From NCBI GenBank assembly GCA_023423895.1, contig JAFAER010000093.1, positions 19,274 to 83,273 on the forward strand: a stretch of 64,000 nucleotides of DNA, in the 5' to 3' direction. The notes under the pieces are model-generated. The model did not search any database, was not told the DNA's origin, and saw nothing but the letters and a program-made list of their open reading frames with translations. The stretch comes from Pseudomonadota bacterium. GTDB lineage: Bacteria; Myxococcota_A; Polyangia; Polyangiales; Polyangiaceae. Position numbers and translations under genes: made by a program. Positions 35,915 through 44,517 of this stretch are shown piece by piece. Each line of letters begins with the position of its first letter. Positions within the stretch are counted from its first letter, which is position 1.

Positions 35915-37018
35915 TCAGAATCGCAGCACCGGACCGATGCCTAGCCACATGGCGAGGGTCGGCGTGCTGTAGAGGAGGGCGTTCGGCCTGAGGACGAGGT
36001 CATCGCGCACGAGCGGAACCAGAAGGCCCCCCTCGAGCTCGAAGCCCAACCGAGGCGTTACTGTCCAGGTTGCTCCTCCGGCCAAGCCGGCGCCTGCCCA
36101 GGGACCGGCATAGCTGAGCGGGTTGCGCGCCTGCGTGGCGGAAGCGGTGAACGCACCGCCGTCCAGCACACCGCAGAGCGCGACCGAGATCGGTCCCCCT
36201 GCCCCTGCGGTCTCGACGAAGCAAAGACGCGCACGCAAGAGCATCCACGTGAGCTCGGCCTCGCCGGCGTCGCGCGAGACCGTGCGCCGCCACGCGGCCG
36301 CTTCCAGTCGGAGCGATACGCGCCCCCGCGGGTCCGACGGTCGGAGCTCGGAGAAGATCCCCATCCCGAGAGCAGGCCCATCGACGTTCGCGACGACACC
36401 GTGCACGCCCATCGACGTCGCGACTCCGCGCTGGGCCGCCTCTCCCGCCGGACTCGTCTCGGGAGCTCGCACGCTCGCTTGCGACGACTTCGGCGGCCGT
36501 AGGGCGGGACGGGGCTCCGGTTCCAGCGGCGATGGTGACGGCGGTGACGGCGGTGAACGCGTGGCGGCCAGCTCACCCTCCTCGACGGCAAGCACGAACG
36601 CGAGCGCGAGGGCCGCGGTCACCTCGGAGCAGCTTCGCGCAACCACGCCACGCGGAGCGCGGGTCCCCTCTGCGGTCCGAAAGAAGAGCTCTCCGCGCGC
36701 GCGTCTCTCCCCCTCTTGCCGTGCGCGGACGACGAGCGTCGGCACGTCGTCCGCCGCTGGCGCACGATGGATCTCAGCCGTGCGGCGCGCCACCTCCGCC
36801 CAGAACTTCTCCTCGTCGGTGCACGATGGCGGCGCGTCCACGATGACGTGAACGGCGAGCGCCGTTCCCTCCGCACGGGCCTCTCTTCCGGCGAACGACA
36901 GCAGCAGAAGCAGCAGCAGAACTGCGGCGCGGAGCGACCACCCGTGCGAGGCGACGAAGACCGGATGGCAGCTCCTTCGCCACCCACGTGACCAACTTCG
37001 CACGACGGCCGTGAGCAT
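35915..37018 (-). CDS. Secreted beta-rich protein upstream of sigma-B
   Basis: About 367 residues. A long signal region contains a run of leucines and ends near GREARA. A mixed N-domain follows (about 50-150, DEEKFWAEVARRTAEIH), then a Pro/Ser linker and a beta-rich C-terminal half ending in GPVLRF; the terminal aromatic residue suits an outer-membrane barrel. No family is recognised. The true start may be downstream of 37018, because the first 25 residues precede the signal core. It is co-directional with operon B, 7 nt before the sigma gene. Operon A has no such gene in this position. Confidence 0.62.
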   Translation of the reverse strand: MLTAVVRSWSRGWRRSCHPVFVASHGWSLRAAVLLLLLLLSFAGREARAEGTALAVHVIVDAPPSCTDEEKFWAEVARRTAEIHRAPAADDVPTLVVRARQEGERRARGELFFRTAEGTRAPRGVVARSCSEVTAALALAFVLAVEEGELAATRSPPSPPSPSPLEPEPRPALRPPKSSQASVRAPETSPAGEAAQRGVATSMGVHGVVANVDGPALGMGIFSELRPSDPRGRVSLRLEAAAWRRTVSRDAGEAELTWMLLRARLCFVETAGAGGPISVALCGVLDGGAFTASATQARNPLSYAGPWAGAGLAGGATWTVTPRLGFELEGGLLVPLVRDDLVLRPNALLYSTPTLAMWLGIGPVLRF

Positions 37019-37116
37019 ACCCCGATCAGCCGCTCGCGAGCGCGCTCTTCACGAACCTCTTCCTTGACCCCACCCCGATTCAATCCGACCCGCCCGCGGT
37101 TGCCAGGCGCGTGCCG

Positions 37117-37263
37117 TCAGCTCACTCGCAGCGAGACCTCGACGTCCGCCGCGAACGGTACGGAGACGTAACCGGCGCCTACCGCACGAACGTGCGAGAG
37201 GAGCTCCGGGCTCGCGTCCGCATTGGCCGCGACGATGAGAGCGCCTCGAGCAGAAGCTCCCCC
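37117..37263 (-). pseudogene. Possible gene remnant after the LysR gene
   Basis: Directly after the LysR stop the same frame continues with a protein-like run (ALIVAANADASPELLSHV, then VSVPFAADVEVSLRVS) to a TGA at 37117-37119, about 45 codons. No start codon with a ribosome binding site is visible. It may be the tail of a gene lost by deletion or a chance high-GC frame. Confidence 0.22.
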
Positions 37264-38166
37264 TCAACGGCCGTTCGCGCGAATGAAGTCGACGAAGGCG
37301 CGGAGCGCAGCCGGCATGTGGCGACGACTCGGGTAGTAGAGAAACGGTCCCGAGAAACGTAGCCACCAGCGTTCCAGGATCGGCCTGAGCGCGCCACTCT
37401 CGAAGTGAGGCTGCAGCCACTCCTCGAACAAGTAGATGATGCCGTTGCCCGCGACCGCCGCGGCGACGAGGAGATCGGAGGCGCTCCCGAGGTTGCCGAC
37501 GAGCGGGCCCGGCGGATCGACCTTCAGAACCTCGCCATCACGCTCGAATTCCCACGGGACGAGCGCGCCGCCCGCGAAGCGAACGCGCAGACAGGCGTGT
37601 TCGAGCAATTTGCGCGGATGGTTCGGGCGTCCGTGCCGCTCGAGGTACGCCGGCGAAGCTGCCAGAGCGTAGCGCTGCTCACGCGGACCGATGGGCACCG
37701 CGATCATGTCCTTCTCCAGCGACTCTTCGTAACGAATGCCGGCATCGCAGCCCGCGGCAAGGATGTCGACCTGCGCGTCTTCCGCCGTCACTTCGACGCG
37801 GACATCCGGATACGCGGCAAGGAACGGCGGCAAGATCCGAGGAAGTACGCTCCTCGCCACGACGGTCGGAACGTTCAAGCGCAGGGTACCGGCGGGCTGA
37901 TCGCGCGAGCTCTTCACCACGTCCAGCGCCGATTCGATCTCGGCGAGCGCGGGGCCGACTCGCTCGAGCAGGCGCGCGCCCGGATCCGTCGGCGTGACGG
38001 TGCGCGTCGTGCGATGAAGAAGCCGAACGTCGAGCGCCCCCTCCAACCTCCGTACCGCCTCGCTGGCGCTCGACGCGCTCGACCCACTCACCCGGGACGC
38101 CTCGCGAAAGCCGCCGGCGCGGGCGACCGCGGCGAAGATTCGGACGTCGTCGAGGTTCACGGCCAT
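37264..38166 (-). CDS. LysR-family transcriptional regulator
   Basis: A 300-residue regulator. The N-terminal winged HTH (about 1-60: LDDVRIFAAVARAGGFREASR) is followed by the LysR substrate-binding domain (about 90-295, TLRLNVPTVVARSVLPRILPPF). This matches the CrgA/AphB-like branch. It is divergent from the aldo/keto reductase, with 75 nt between the starts and an inverted repeat in the spacer. By the usual LysR logic it should control that gene and itself. Confidence 0.92.
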   Translation of the reverse strand: MAVNLDDVRIFAAVARAGGFREASRVSGSSASSASEAVRRLEGALDVRLLHRTTRTVTPTDPGARLLERVGPALAEIESALDVVKSSRDQPAGTLRLNVPTVVARSVLPRILPPFLAAYPDVRVEVTAEDAQVDILAAGCDAGIRYEESLEKDMIAVPIGPREQRYALAASPAYLERHGRPNHPRKLLEHACLRVRFAGGALVPWEFERDGEVLKVDPPGPLVGNLGSASDLLVAAAVAGNGIIYLFEEWLQPHFESGALRPILERWWLRFSGPFLYYPSRRHMPAALRAFVDFIRANGR

Positions 38167-38179
38167 TGTTCGCCTTTCC

Positions 38180-38193
38180 GTACGGGCCGTACA
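38180..38193. promoter_or_regulatory. Inverted repeat with LysR-type T-N11-A box
   Basis: GTACGG-G-CCGTAC is a perfect inverted repeat at 38180-38192, inside the 75-nt spacer between the LysR gene and the aldo/keto reductase. Thymine 38181 and adenine 38193 form T-N11-A, the LysR-box pattern. A second short repeat, CGGAC-A-GTCCG, lies at 38210-38220 nearer the reductase start. Likely operator sites of the LysR protein. Confidence 0.5.
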
Positions 38194-38241
38194 TATTCGA
38201 CCCCATTATCGGACAGTCCGTCCAGGGCTACCTTCGACCGC

Positions 38242-39102
38242 ATGACGAATCTCGCCAAGGTCGGATCGTTCGAGATGGGCAGTCGCACGGTGAAGCGCGT
38301 CGGTTACGGAGCCATGCAGCTCGCCGGGCCGGGCGTCTTCGGACCGCCAAAAGATCGGAGCGCCGCGATCGCCGTGCTCCGCGAGGCGGTGGAGAGCGGC
38401 ATCGACCACATCGACACGAGCGACGCGTACGGGCCGCACGTCACGAATCAGATCATCCGTGAGGCGCTCCATCCGTATCCGAAAGATCTCGTCATCGTCA
38501 CGAAGGTCGGTGCAAGGCGCGGCCCGCAGGGGTCGTGGGACCCGGCGTTCTCCGCCGAGGACATCACGAGCGCCATCGACGACAACCTGCGGAACCTCGG
38601 CGTCGACGTGCTCGACGTGGTGAATCTGCGCGTCATGTTCGATTCGCAGCGCCCCGTCGAGGGCTCGATCGCGGAGCAGCTCTCGGTGCTGATGAAGCTT
38701 CAGCAGGAGGGGAAGGTCCGTCACATCGGTCTCAGCAACGTGACGGCGAAGCAGGTGGAAGAGGGGCGCGCCATGACCGAGATCGTGTGCGTGCAGAACC
38801 AGTACAACCTCGCGCACCGGCAGGACGACGCGCTGATCGACACCCTCGCCGTGGTGGGCATCGCGTACGTGCCGTTCTTCCCGCTCGGTGGCTTCTCGCC
38901 GCTCCAGTCCTCGAAGCTGTCCGAGGTCGCACGCCAGCTCGGCGCGACACCGATGCAGGTCGCACTCGCGTGGCTTCTCCGGCGCGCGCCGAACATCCTT
39001 CTCATCCCCGGCACGTCGAGGGTCGCGCACCTGCGCGAGAACCTCGCGGCGGCAGATCTCGAGCTGTCCGACGACACGATGAAGGCACTCGACCGCATCT
39101 AG
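38242..39102 (+). CDS. Aldo/keto reductase
   Basis: A 286-residue TIM-barrel oxidoreductase. The family tetrad is visible: Asp in HIDTSDAYG with its catalytic Tyr, the Lys in VIVTKVG, and a region corresponding to the His loop that here reads VVNLRVM (in many relatives VDLYQLH), so the catalytic His appears replaced. The cofactor-binding C-terminus is present (IPGTSRVAHLRENL). NADPH-dependent carbonyl reduction is the family reaction; the substrate is unknown. It is divergently transcribed from the LysR regulator. Confidence 0.87.
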   Translation: MTNLAKVGSFEMGSRTVKRVGYGAMQLAGPGVFGPPKDRSAAIAVLREAVESGIDHIDTSDAYGPHVTNQIIREALHPYPKDLVIVTKVGARRGPQGSWDPAFSAEDITSAIDDNLRNLGVDVLDVVNLRVMFDSQRPVEGSIAEQLSVLMKLQQEGKVRHIGLSNVTAKQVEEGRAMTEIVCVQNQYNLAHRQDDALIDTLAVVGIAYVPFFPLGGFSPLQSSKLSEVARQLGATPMQVALAWLLRRAPNILLIPGTSRVAHLRENLAAADLELSDDTMKALDRI

Positions 39103-39163
39103 ATCACTCGGGTCGGGCGGCCGGCCGGCACCCGGTCGTCACATTCGACACACCAGCGTCACA

Positions 39164-40822
39164 TTGGGTTGGACGGGCGCCTCCTTGGTCGAGTTGGATG
39201 CGGCCGTGCTCCGAGCCGATTGCAGACGCGTCTCGGTCCCCGTCGTCCTCCTCGGGGCCGTCTTCTACACGACTCAGGCCGATGCCGCGCAGCCCGCCGG
39301 GGCGGATGAGCAGGACGCGGCGCAGCCAGTGCCCGAGCCGCGCCCCGACGGCGTCGAGAAGCCTGCCGAACCGCGCGCGCAACCAACGCAGGTGGAGTCG
39401 GTGCACGCACCTGCCGTGTCACAGCCCGTTGCACACGCAGCTGCCCAGGCCGAGCGGTCGCGTGCGTTCATCGACTATTCGAACGGGACCTTTTTCCTCC
39501 GCAGCGCCGACGACAACCTGATCGTCGCGACGGGCGGCCGTGTCCATGTCGACACGTACGCCTTCGCCGGACCGGGCACGCACGACTACCACCGCGCGAA
39601 CGGCACCGGTCTCGCGCCGAACATGTTCTTCCGCAGGTTCGTGCTCGAGAGCGGCGGCATCGTCCGCAAGCACTGGTTCTTCTGGGTCGGCGGGAACTTC
39701 GCGCCGACTCAGGTCGACTCGAGCCAGAACCCGATGAGCACTGCGGGCGTCTACGACGGGTTCATCGGCTATCAGTCGTCGCCTTCGCATCAGCTCTACG
39801 TCGGCCAGTTCAACGCGCCTTTCACGATGGAGAACGTGACGAGCTCGCGGTGGCTCGACTTCATGGAGCGGGCGCTCTCGATCCGTACGCTGGCGACGCC
39901 GTACAACAAGGACCTCGGCGTGAGCTACTGGGGCGCGATCGGCAAAGGCGTCGCCCCGTTCGAGTACCAGGTCGGGCTGTTCGGCGGGGACGGCATGAAC
40001 CGGCCGAACGTCGACAACCGCGTCGACGGCATGGCCCGCTTCGTGGTCCGCCCGCTCGCGAGGACGACGAAAGACGCGATCCAGCGGCTGCATGTCGGCA
40101 TCAGCGGGCGCGGAGGCTCGCGCGACGACGACTACGTCATGTACGACGCGCCTGCGCTCTCCACGCCCGGCGGCTACGCGTTCTGGTCGCCGAGCTACAA
40201 GGCGGCCGACGGCGCCAACGTGCACGTGCTCCCCTCGGGGAACCAGATCGCCGCCGCAGCCGAGCTGTACGTGCCGTTCGAGCGCTTCGACATCAAGGGC
40301 GAGCTCGTCTACGTGAACGAGGGGCGACGCGAGGCGGCTGCAACGGACCGACGAGCGACGCTCCGCCGCGGAAGGTTCGACGGATTCGGCGGGTACGCGC
40401 AGATCTCGTACTGGCCTATCGGCACTGCGCGCATCAACGATCATCCTGCGGGAAGGTACATGGGGCTGAAGCCGCCGAAGGACCGCGGCGCGGAGAGTCC
40501 GTTCGGCCTGCAGCTCCTGCTTCGTGGCGAGATGATGCGCCTCTCGTACGACGGCAACGCGCGGACGCGCCAGGTCGGCGACGGAGAGATCTCGTCGACC
40601 ACGACCGACATCCAGGTGAACGCGCTCCAGGCCGCGGTGAACTACTGGGCCACCAAGCATATCCGCCTCACGGCGGAGTACTCGCTCTATCAGTTTCCCG
40701 GGACACCGACGGGCGCGAACGCGACCAACCAAGCGGTCGCCCCCGGCGTGAAGGCGTCCCCGGCACAGGCCGCGGCCGATCACCTGCACGAGATTTCATT
40801 CCGGGTCGGCCTCGCGCTCTGA
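39164..40822 (+). CDS. OprP/OprO-type phosphate-selective porin family protein
   Basis: About 552 residues. A signal peptide (VPVVLLGAVFYTTQADA) is followed by an Ala/Pro/Glu-rich linker of about 60 residues and then a long beta-barrel of the porin O/P family (FFRRFVLESGGIVRKHWFFWVGG, YVGQFNAPFTMEN, and a final barrel strand ending ISFRVGLAL). The family forms trimeric outer-membrane channels for phosphate or polyphosphate, but selectivity cannot be read here. The TTG at 39164 is the longest start; a GTG at 39206 gives a cleaner signal peptide. Confidence 0.82.
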   Translation: MGWTGASLVELDAAVLRADCRRVSVPVVLLGAVFYTTQADAAQPAGADEQDAAQPVPEPRPDGVEKPAEPRAQPTQVESVHAPAVSQPVAHAAAQAERSRAFIDYSNGTFFLRSADDNLIVATGGRVHVDTYAFAGPGTHDYHRANGTGLAPNMFFRRFVLESGGIVRKHWFFWVGGNFAPTQVDSSQNPMSTAGVYDGFIGYQSSPSHQLYVGQFNAPFTMENVTSSRWLDFMERALSIRTLATPYNKDLGVSYWGAIGKGVAPFEYQVGLFGGDGMNRPNVDNRVDGMARFVVRPLARTTKDAIQRLHVGISGRGGSRDDDYVMYDAPALSTPGGYAFWSPSYKAADGANVHVLPSGNQIAAAAELYVPFERFDIKGELVYVNEGRREAAATDRRATLRRGRFDGFGGYAQISYWPIGTARINDHPAGRYMGLKPPKDRGAESPFGLQLLLRGEMMRLSYDGNARTRQVGDGEISSTTTDIQVNALQAAVNYWATKHIRLTAEYSLYQFPGTPTGANATNQAVAPGVKASPAQAAADHLHEISFRVGLAL

Positions 40823-41133
40823 ATCCGAGGTGTGCGCGTACGCCTACGGCCTCGCTGACGGGTCCGCGCGAATCTCACGGCGGGCGAGTGATTCCTCGAG
40901 GGCGTCCGACCCGAAAACCTGCCATCGGTGCCGTGGGCACCGTTCGCGCCCTACGAATACGCGGTCGCGCGGAGGTGGGTCCTCTCGAGCGGAAAAGCCG
41001 GAGGCGGCACGTGACGTTCCGCGCGCCGCACACTTCGATGTGACGTGTCGTTAGCGCTCGAACGTGAGGGGCAGGATGGTTGCCGCGGCGGACTCGCGGC
41101 GACGCACCTTGTCCGCTCGCTTCCGGAGTCCTC
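40823..41133. other. Intergenic stretch between the porin and DksA-like genes
   Basis: A 311-nt spacer between convergent genes. No frame here looks like a full protein. A short minus-strand frame after the DksA-like gene ends in AATILPLTFER and a stop, reminiscent of a TonB-like C-terminus, but at about 22 codons it is too short to call. No intrinsic terminator with a T-run was found. Confidence 0.45.
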
Positions 41134-41529
41134 TCAGCGACCGCGCGCTCGGCGCTCGAGCGCCTCTTCTTCCTCGATCGTCAAGCGGGCCCACGGCACG
41201 GCCTCGAGCCGACGGAAACCGATCGGCTCCCCTGACGCCTCGCTGACGCCGTAGTCCTCCCCCCGTTCGAGCTTCGCGAGCGCGCGTTCGATCCGAACGA
41301 GGGTGACGCGATCGCGTTCGACGTGCGCGTACGAATCTTCCGCCTCGGCGGAGCTTGCAGCGGCGTCCATCGCGTCGCCGACGTCGGCGTCGCGCTCGGC
41401 GCGCAACTTGATACCCGCTTGCGCGCGCGCGGCGATCTGATCGCGCGCGGCGATGAGCTTTCCTCGCAACAGCTCGATCTGCGCTGGCGTGAGGTCTTCC
41501 ACTTCGCGATCTTCGTTTCTGTCGAGCAT
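41134..41529 (-). CDS. DksA/TraR-family protein lacking zinc-finger cysteines
   Basis: A 131-residue protein starting at ATG with GAGAGGAA upstream. A coiled coil (about 13-90) carries acidic residues near its tip (ADVGDAMD, 49-55). The C-terminal zinc-finger region keeps the frame YGxxExxGEPIGxxRLxAVPWA, but both cysteines of the first pair are Ser (Ser96, Ser99) and the second pair is absent (TIEEEEALE). It should still enter the RNA polymerase secondary channel. The Cys-free form is like zinc-independent DksA paralogues. It is about 180 nt downstream of tRNA-Glu. Confidence 0.85.
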   Translation of the reverse strand: MLDRNEDREVEDLTPAQIELLRGKLIAARDQIAARAQAGIKLRAERDADVGDAMDAAASSAEAEDSYAHVERDRVTLVRIERALAKLERGEDYGVSEASGEPIGFRRLEAVPWARLTIEEEEALERRARGR

Positions 41530-41713
41530 CGAATTTCCTCTCGAGGTCGGTGGGTGGCGTCGCGTCCGAGCCCCTGCGGAGCTCCGCCCTGCGAGCAGAG
41601 CGGGATCACGCGGCGCGCTGCGGGCACCGAGCGTCGGCCGCCCTTGCCCGTGCGCGCGCGATCGGCGCCTCGGCCAGCAGCTCGGAGACCTTGGACGGCT
41701 GAAGCCGCCCGCA

Positions 41714-41749
41714 CAAAAGAGCGAAACCCCTCGCAGGACCGGCGAGGGG
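41714..41749 (-). terminator. Strong intrinsic terminator after tRNA-Glu
   Basis: On the minus strand CCCCTCGC and GCGAGGGG form a perfect 8-bp stem (41727-41734 with 41742-41749) around a 7-nt loop, followed by TTTCGCTCTTTT. It lies 11 nt past the 3' end of the tRNA and should end its transcript. Confidence 0.85.
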
Positions 41750-41760
41750 CTTCTGGGGGG

Positions 41761-41833
41761 CGTCCCCAAGGGGATTCGAACCCCTGTTAGCGGCGTGAAA
41801 AGCCGCGGTCCTGGGCCTCTAGACGATGGGGAC
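41761..41833 (-). tRNA. tRNA-Glu (anticodon UUC)
   Basis: A 73-nt tRNA. The acceptor stem GTCCCCA pairs with TGGGGAC, with G as discriminator. The T arm reads AGGGGTTCGAATCCCCT. The anticodon stem GCGGC/GCCGC holds the loop TTTTCAC, giving anticodon TTC. CCA is not encoded (CCC follows). A strong terminator lies just downstream. Confidence 0.95.
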
Positions 41834-42044
41834 TGAGCGACCCTAACTACCGTTCAGCCGCGCCGCTGTAAAGCGGCTTCTCCTCCCTGGTCCTCCCGGA
41901 CGCCGCGAACCGCGAAGAAACACGCGCGCGGAGCCGTTTCGTCGCATGGGCGCTCGCGCTCCCGCGACGTCCCGCGGCGCTCGAGCTCGCCCTCACGCGC
42001 GTCCGATGCGCCGAGCTGCCTTCGATGCCGCTCGAGCGAGCGCA

Positions 42045-42782
42045 TCACGCTCCGCCGGCAGCACGTTGGCCCGCTGGAGCGCGGTCGAGGAAGCCGTGGA
42101 CGTCGCGGATCCGGTGGCCCTCGAAGGCGACGACGTCGAAGCCGATGGCGACCGGCTCGGGCACGCCGGGCGCCATCGCGTTCCAGGTGAAGCGCGCCTG
42201 CTCGTGGTGGGCATCGAGCTTTGCGCCGAGCACGAACGTGACACCCGCGAACTGCTCCTGCACGGCGGAGATGAACCCGTCGATGGCCTCGATGCCTCTC
42301 ACGGACCCGAGGGGATCGGTGTACGTCGCGTCCGCCGTGAACACGGCGTCGAGAATGGCGCGGCGCTTCGTGGGCTGTCTCTCGTTCCAAGCAGAGAGGT
42401 AGCGCGCGACGACCGCCTTCATCATCTGCTGGGGCCCCTTGTCGATGAAGCCGTAGACACGCCGGATGCGTTCGCCCTCGAGCGTCAAGACGTCGAAGCC
42501 GATGCCGACAGGCTCGCTCTTCGCGTCGAGGCTGACGTTCCAGGTGAAGCGCGCCTGAGCATGGTGTGAATCGATCGCGCTCGCGAGCCTGAAGACGGCT
42601 TCGGGCCACTGTTTGCGAACGCCACTGACGAAGCCCTCGAGCGCGTCGTGGCCGCGAACGGAGACGTGCGGGTCCGTATACTGGCAGTCTTCGCAGAAGA
42701 GATCGGCTATGGCCGCGCGGCGCTTCTCGGCGTTGTGCTCGTTGAAGATGGAGACGTACTTCGAGACGATTTGCTCCTGCAT
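42045..42782 (-). CDS. Tandem SnoaL/NTF2-like domain protein
   Basis: A 245-residue protein made of two NTF2/SnoaL-like domains in tandem (about 1-118 and 119-236). The repeats align on the paired motifs Y(T)DP..SVRG and ARFTWN, then VGIGFDVLTLEG / VAIGFDVVAFEG. SnoaL-like domains form a cone that binds small hydrophobic molecules, in cyclases, isomerases or binding proteins. GGAGGA 5 nt upstream of the ATG confirms the start. It is divergent from an XRE regulator across a 141-nt spacer holding an inverted repeat. Confidence 0.85.
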   Translation of the reverse strand: MQEQIVSKYVSIFNEHNAEKRRAAIADLFCEDCQYTDPHVSVRGHDALEGFVSGVRKQWPEAVFRLASAIDSHHAQARFTWNVSLDAKSEPVGIGFDVLTLEGERIRRVYGFIDKGPQQMMKAVVARYLSAWNERQPTKRRAILDAVFTADATYTDPLGSVRGIEAIDGFISAVQEQFAGVTFVLGAKLDAHHEQARFTWNAMAPGVPEPVAIGFDVVAFEGHRIRDVHGFLDRAPAGQRAAGGA

Positions 42783-42866
42783 CGATTCCTCCGTGGCGGT
42801 GTCGCGAGTCGAGTCGCTTCGTCGCGTCCCGCATGCCGTTCGTAACGCCCAGCTCGTCGGGTATCG

Positions 42867-42883
42867 ATTACGTCGGAGGTAAT
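42867..42883. promoter_or_regulatory. Inverted repeat ATTAC-N7-GTAAT, candidate XRE operator
   Basis: A 17-nt inverted repeat (ATTAC at 42867-42871, GTAAT at 42879-42883) lies between the divergent SnoaL-like and XRE genes, 41 nt upstream of the XRE ATG. Its position suits an operator that controls both promoters. Confidence 0.45.
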
Positions 42884-42923
42884 GGGCGGCAAACATGCAC
42901 CCCGGCTAGGCTCTTCGAGCACG

Positions 42924-43742
42924 ATGAATGTCATCAACCAGTCCGTCGGCGAGCTCCTGCGCGGCTGGCGCCAGCGCCGGCGCATGAGCCAGCTCGATCT
43001 CGCGTCGCACGCGGAGATCTCGCAGCGGCATCTGAGCTTCCTCGAGTCGGGACGTTCGATGCCGAGCCGCGAGATGATCCTCCGGCTCGCCCGACATCTG
43101 GAGATTCCGTCGCGCGAGCGGAACACCCTGCTCACGGCTGCAGGCTTCGCGCCGGTGTACCGCGAGCGATCGCTGTCGGACCCAGCGCTCGCGACGGCAC
43201 GGAGCGCGGTCGAGCTCGTGCTCGATGCCTATTCACCGTTCCCCGCACTTGCGGTGGACCGGCACTGGTCGCTCCTCGCCGGGAATCAGGCGGTCTCGCA
43301 GTTCCTCGTCGGTGTCGACGAGCGGCTCCTGACTCCGCCGCTCAACGTCCTCCGCGTGAGCCTGCATCCAGACGGAATGGCTCCGCGCATCGAGAACCTC
43401 GCCGAATGGCGAGAGCACGTCCTGACGCGGCTGAAGCGGCAGATCGCCGTCTCGGGCGACGCCCATCTGTCCAAGCTGTACGAAGAGCTCGAGGCCTATC
43501 CGGCCCCGCGTGGACACCAGCGCACGATCGAGCACGAGGAGAGCGTCGCCGTCCCTCTACGGATCCGATCGGCGGAAGGCGTGCTTTCGTTTCTGAGCAC
43601 CACGACGGTGTTCGGAACGCCGGTCGACATCACACTCTCGGAGCTCGCGATCGAGGCGTTCCTACCTGCGGACGCGGCAACGGCGGAAGCGCTTCGTGCG
43701 ATCGCGGGCGCGATTCGAGCCCGAGCGCGAGCGCGTCCATGA
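42924..43742 (+). CDS. XRE-family regulator with MmyB-like ligand-binding domain
   Basis: A 272-residue protein. The N-terminal HTH_3 domain (about 8-65: LLRGWRQRRRMSQLDLAS, then ISQRHLSFLESGRSMPSREM) is followed by the MmyB-like C-domain (about 90-260; DRHWSLLAGNQAV). In this family the C-domain is a PAS-like pocket for fatty-acid-like ligands. ATG at 42924 fits the domain start. It is divergent from the tandem SnoaL gene, its probable target, and convergent with the SUKH gene (10 nt apart). Confidence 0.9.
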   Translation: MNVINQSVGELLRGWRQRRRMSQLDLASHAEISQRHLSFLESGRSMPSREMILRLARHLEIPSRERNTLLTAAGFAPVYRERSLSDPALATARSAVELVLDAYSPFPALAVDRHWSLLAGNQAVSQFLVGVDERLLTPPLNVLRVSLHPDGMAPRIENLAEWREHVLTRLKRQIAVSGDAHLSKLYEELEAYPAPRGHQRTIEHEESVAVPLRIRSAEGVLSFLSTTTVFGTPVDITLSELAIEAFLPADAATAEALRAIAGAIRARARARP

Positions 43743-43752
43743 CCGTCGGGTG

Positions 43753-44334
43753 TCAGCTCCCCATGAGCCAGTCGAGCGCATCGTCGGCGAGCTCGATGCC
43801 GTCCTCTCCGACCTCGGTCGCGGGCTCGTCGAGCAGCGCGATGAGCCGCTCGATGAAGGCCTCGAAGGACGGCGCGATGACCGTGCGGCGGTCGTCCTTC
43901 ATCGACACGACGATGATCTGCCCCACATCCCCGCCCGGCGCAGGATCGAGATCGATGCAGTGGTGGTGACTCGATCCGTAGATCACCGTGAACGGCCACC
44001 ACGCCTCGTGGACGAAGAGCGGACGTACGGGACCGTCCACCTCGCCTGGGCCCTCGTCCCACTCCCGCATCGAGCGCCACTCGCCGGCGGCGTACCCGAG
44101 CGGGAGGATCTCGAACGCCCTGATGATCGGCGCGAGGCTGCCGATGCCGGGCCGATCTCCCAGGACGAAGCGCTGACCGTCGTGTGCGCGAAGGAAGCTC
44201 ACGTAGTCGCTCGGCAGCGACCGGCCGAGGAGCGCCTCCGTCTTGGCGAGGGCAGCGTCCGCGAGAGGAGCGCCGAGCGAGTCGAGAAGTGCAGGTGCGT
44301 GCGACGCCAGCCAGCGGGACAGGGGGGACGTCAT
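43753..44334 (-). CDS. SMI1/KNR4 (SUKH) family protein
   Basis: A 193-residue protein with SUKH superfamily features: an N-terminal helix segment, then LGRSLPSDYVSFLRAHDGQ (the family's 'LP.DY..FL...NG' core at about 45-65), and later WPFTVIYGSSHHHCIDLDP with the usual strand-turn. Many bacterial SUKH proteins are immunity proteins for polymorphic toxins. No toxin gene is beside it here, so it may act otherwise. The start at 44334 is set by the domain boundary; the longer frame upstream is low-complexity. Confidence 0.85.
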   Translation of the reverse strand: MTSPLSRWLASHAPALLDSLGAPLADAALAKTEALLGRSLPSDYVSFLRAHDGQRFVLGDRPGIGSLAPIIRAFEILPLGYAAGEWRSMREWDEGPGEVDGPVRPLFVHEAWWPFTVIYGSSHHHCIDLDPAPGGDVGQIIVVSMKDDRRTVIAPSFEAFIERLIALLDEPATEVGEDGIELADDALDWLMGS

Positions 44335-44517
44335 CGGGAAGCATGACGATGCACGACGGGCGGCGGTCCGGCAACCGACGGATACATCCTTCCGTCCGGC
44401 TCGACCGCCAGCGCGAGCATGACCACCGCCGCCCGGCCGCGCGTTCCGACTTAAGTATCGGGACGTCCGGCCGTTGGCTCCTTTGGGTAGTCGGAGCCGC
44501 CTCAGGGCGGACGGAAC

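Noticed and set aside
40940..41133. Short minus-strand frame ending AATILPLTFER
   Set aside because: Only about 22 codons beyond the DksA-like gene; resembles a TonB tail but too short to support.
41761..41833. tRNA-Glu as an integration site for a mobile island
   Set aside because: No integrase, no direct repeat of the tRNA 3' end seen nearby; a normal tRNA with its own terminator.
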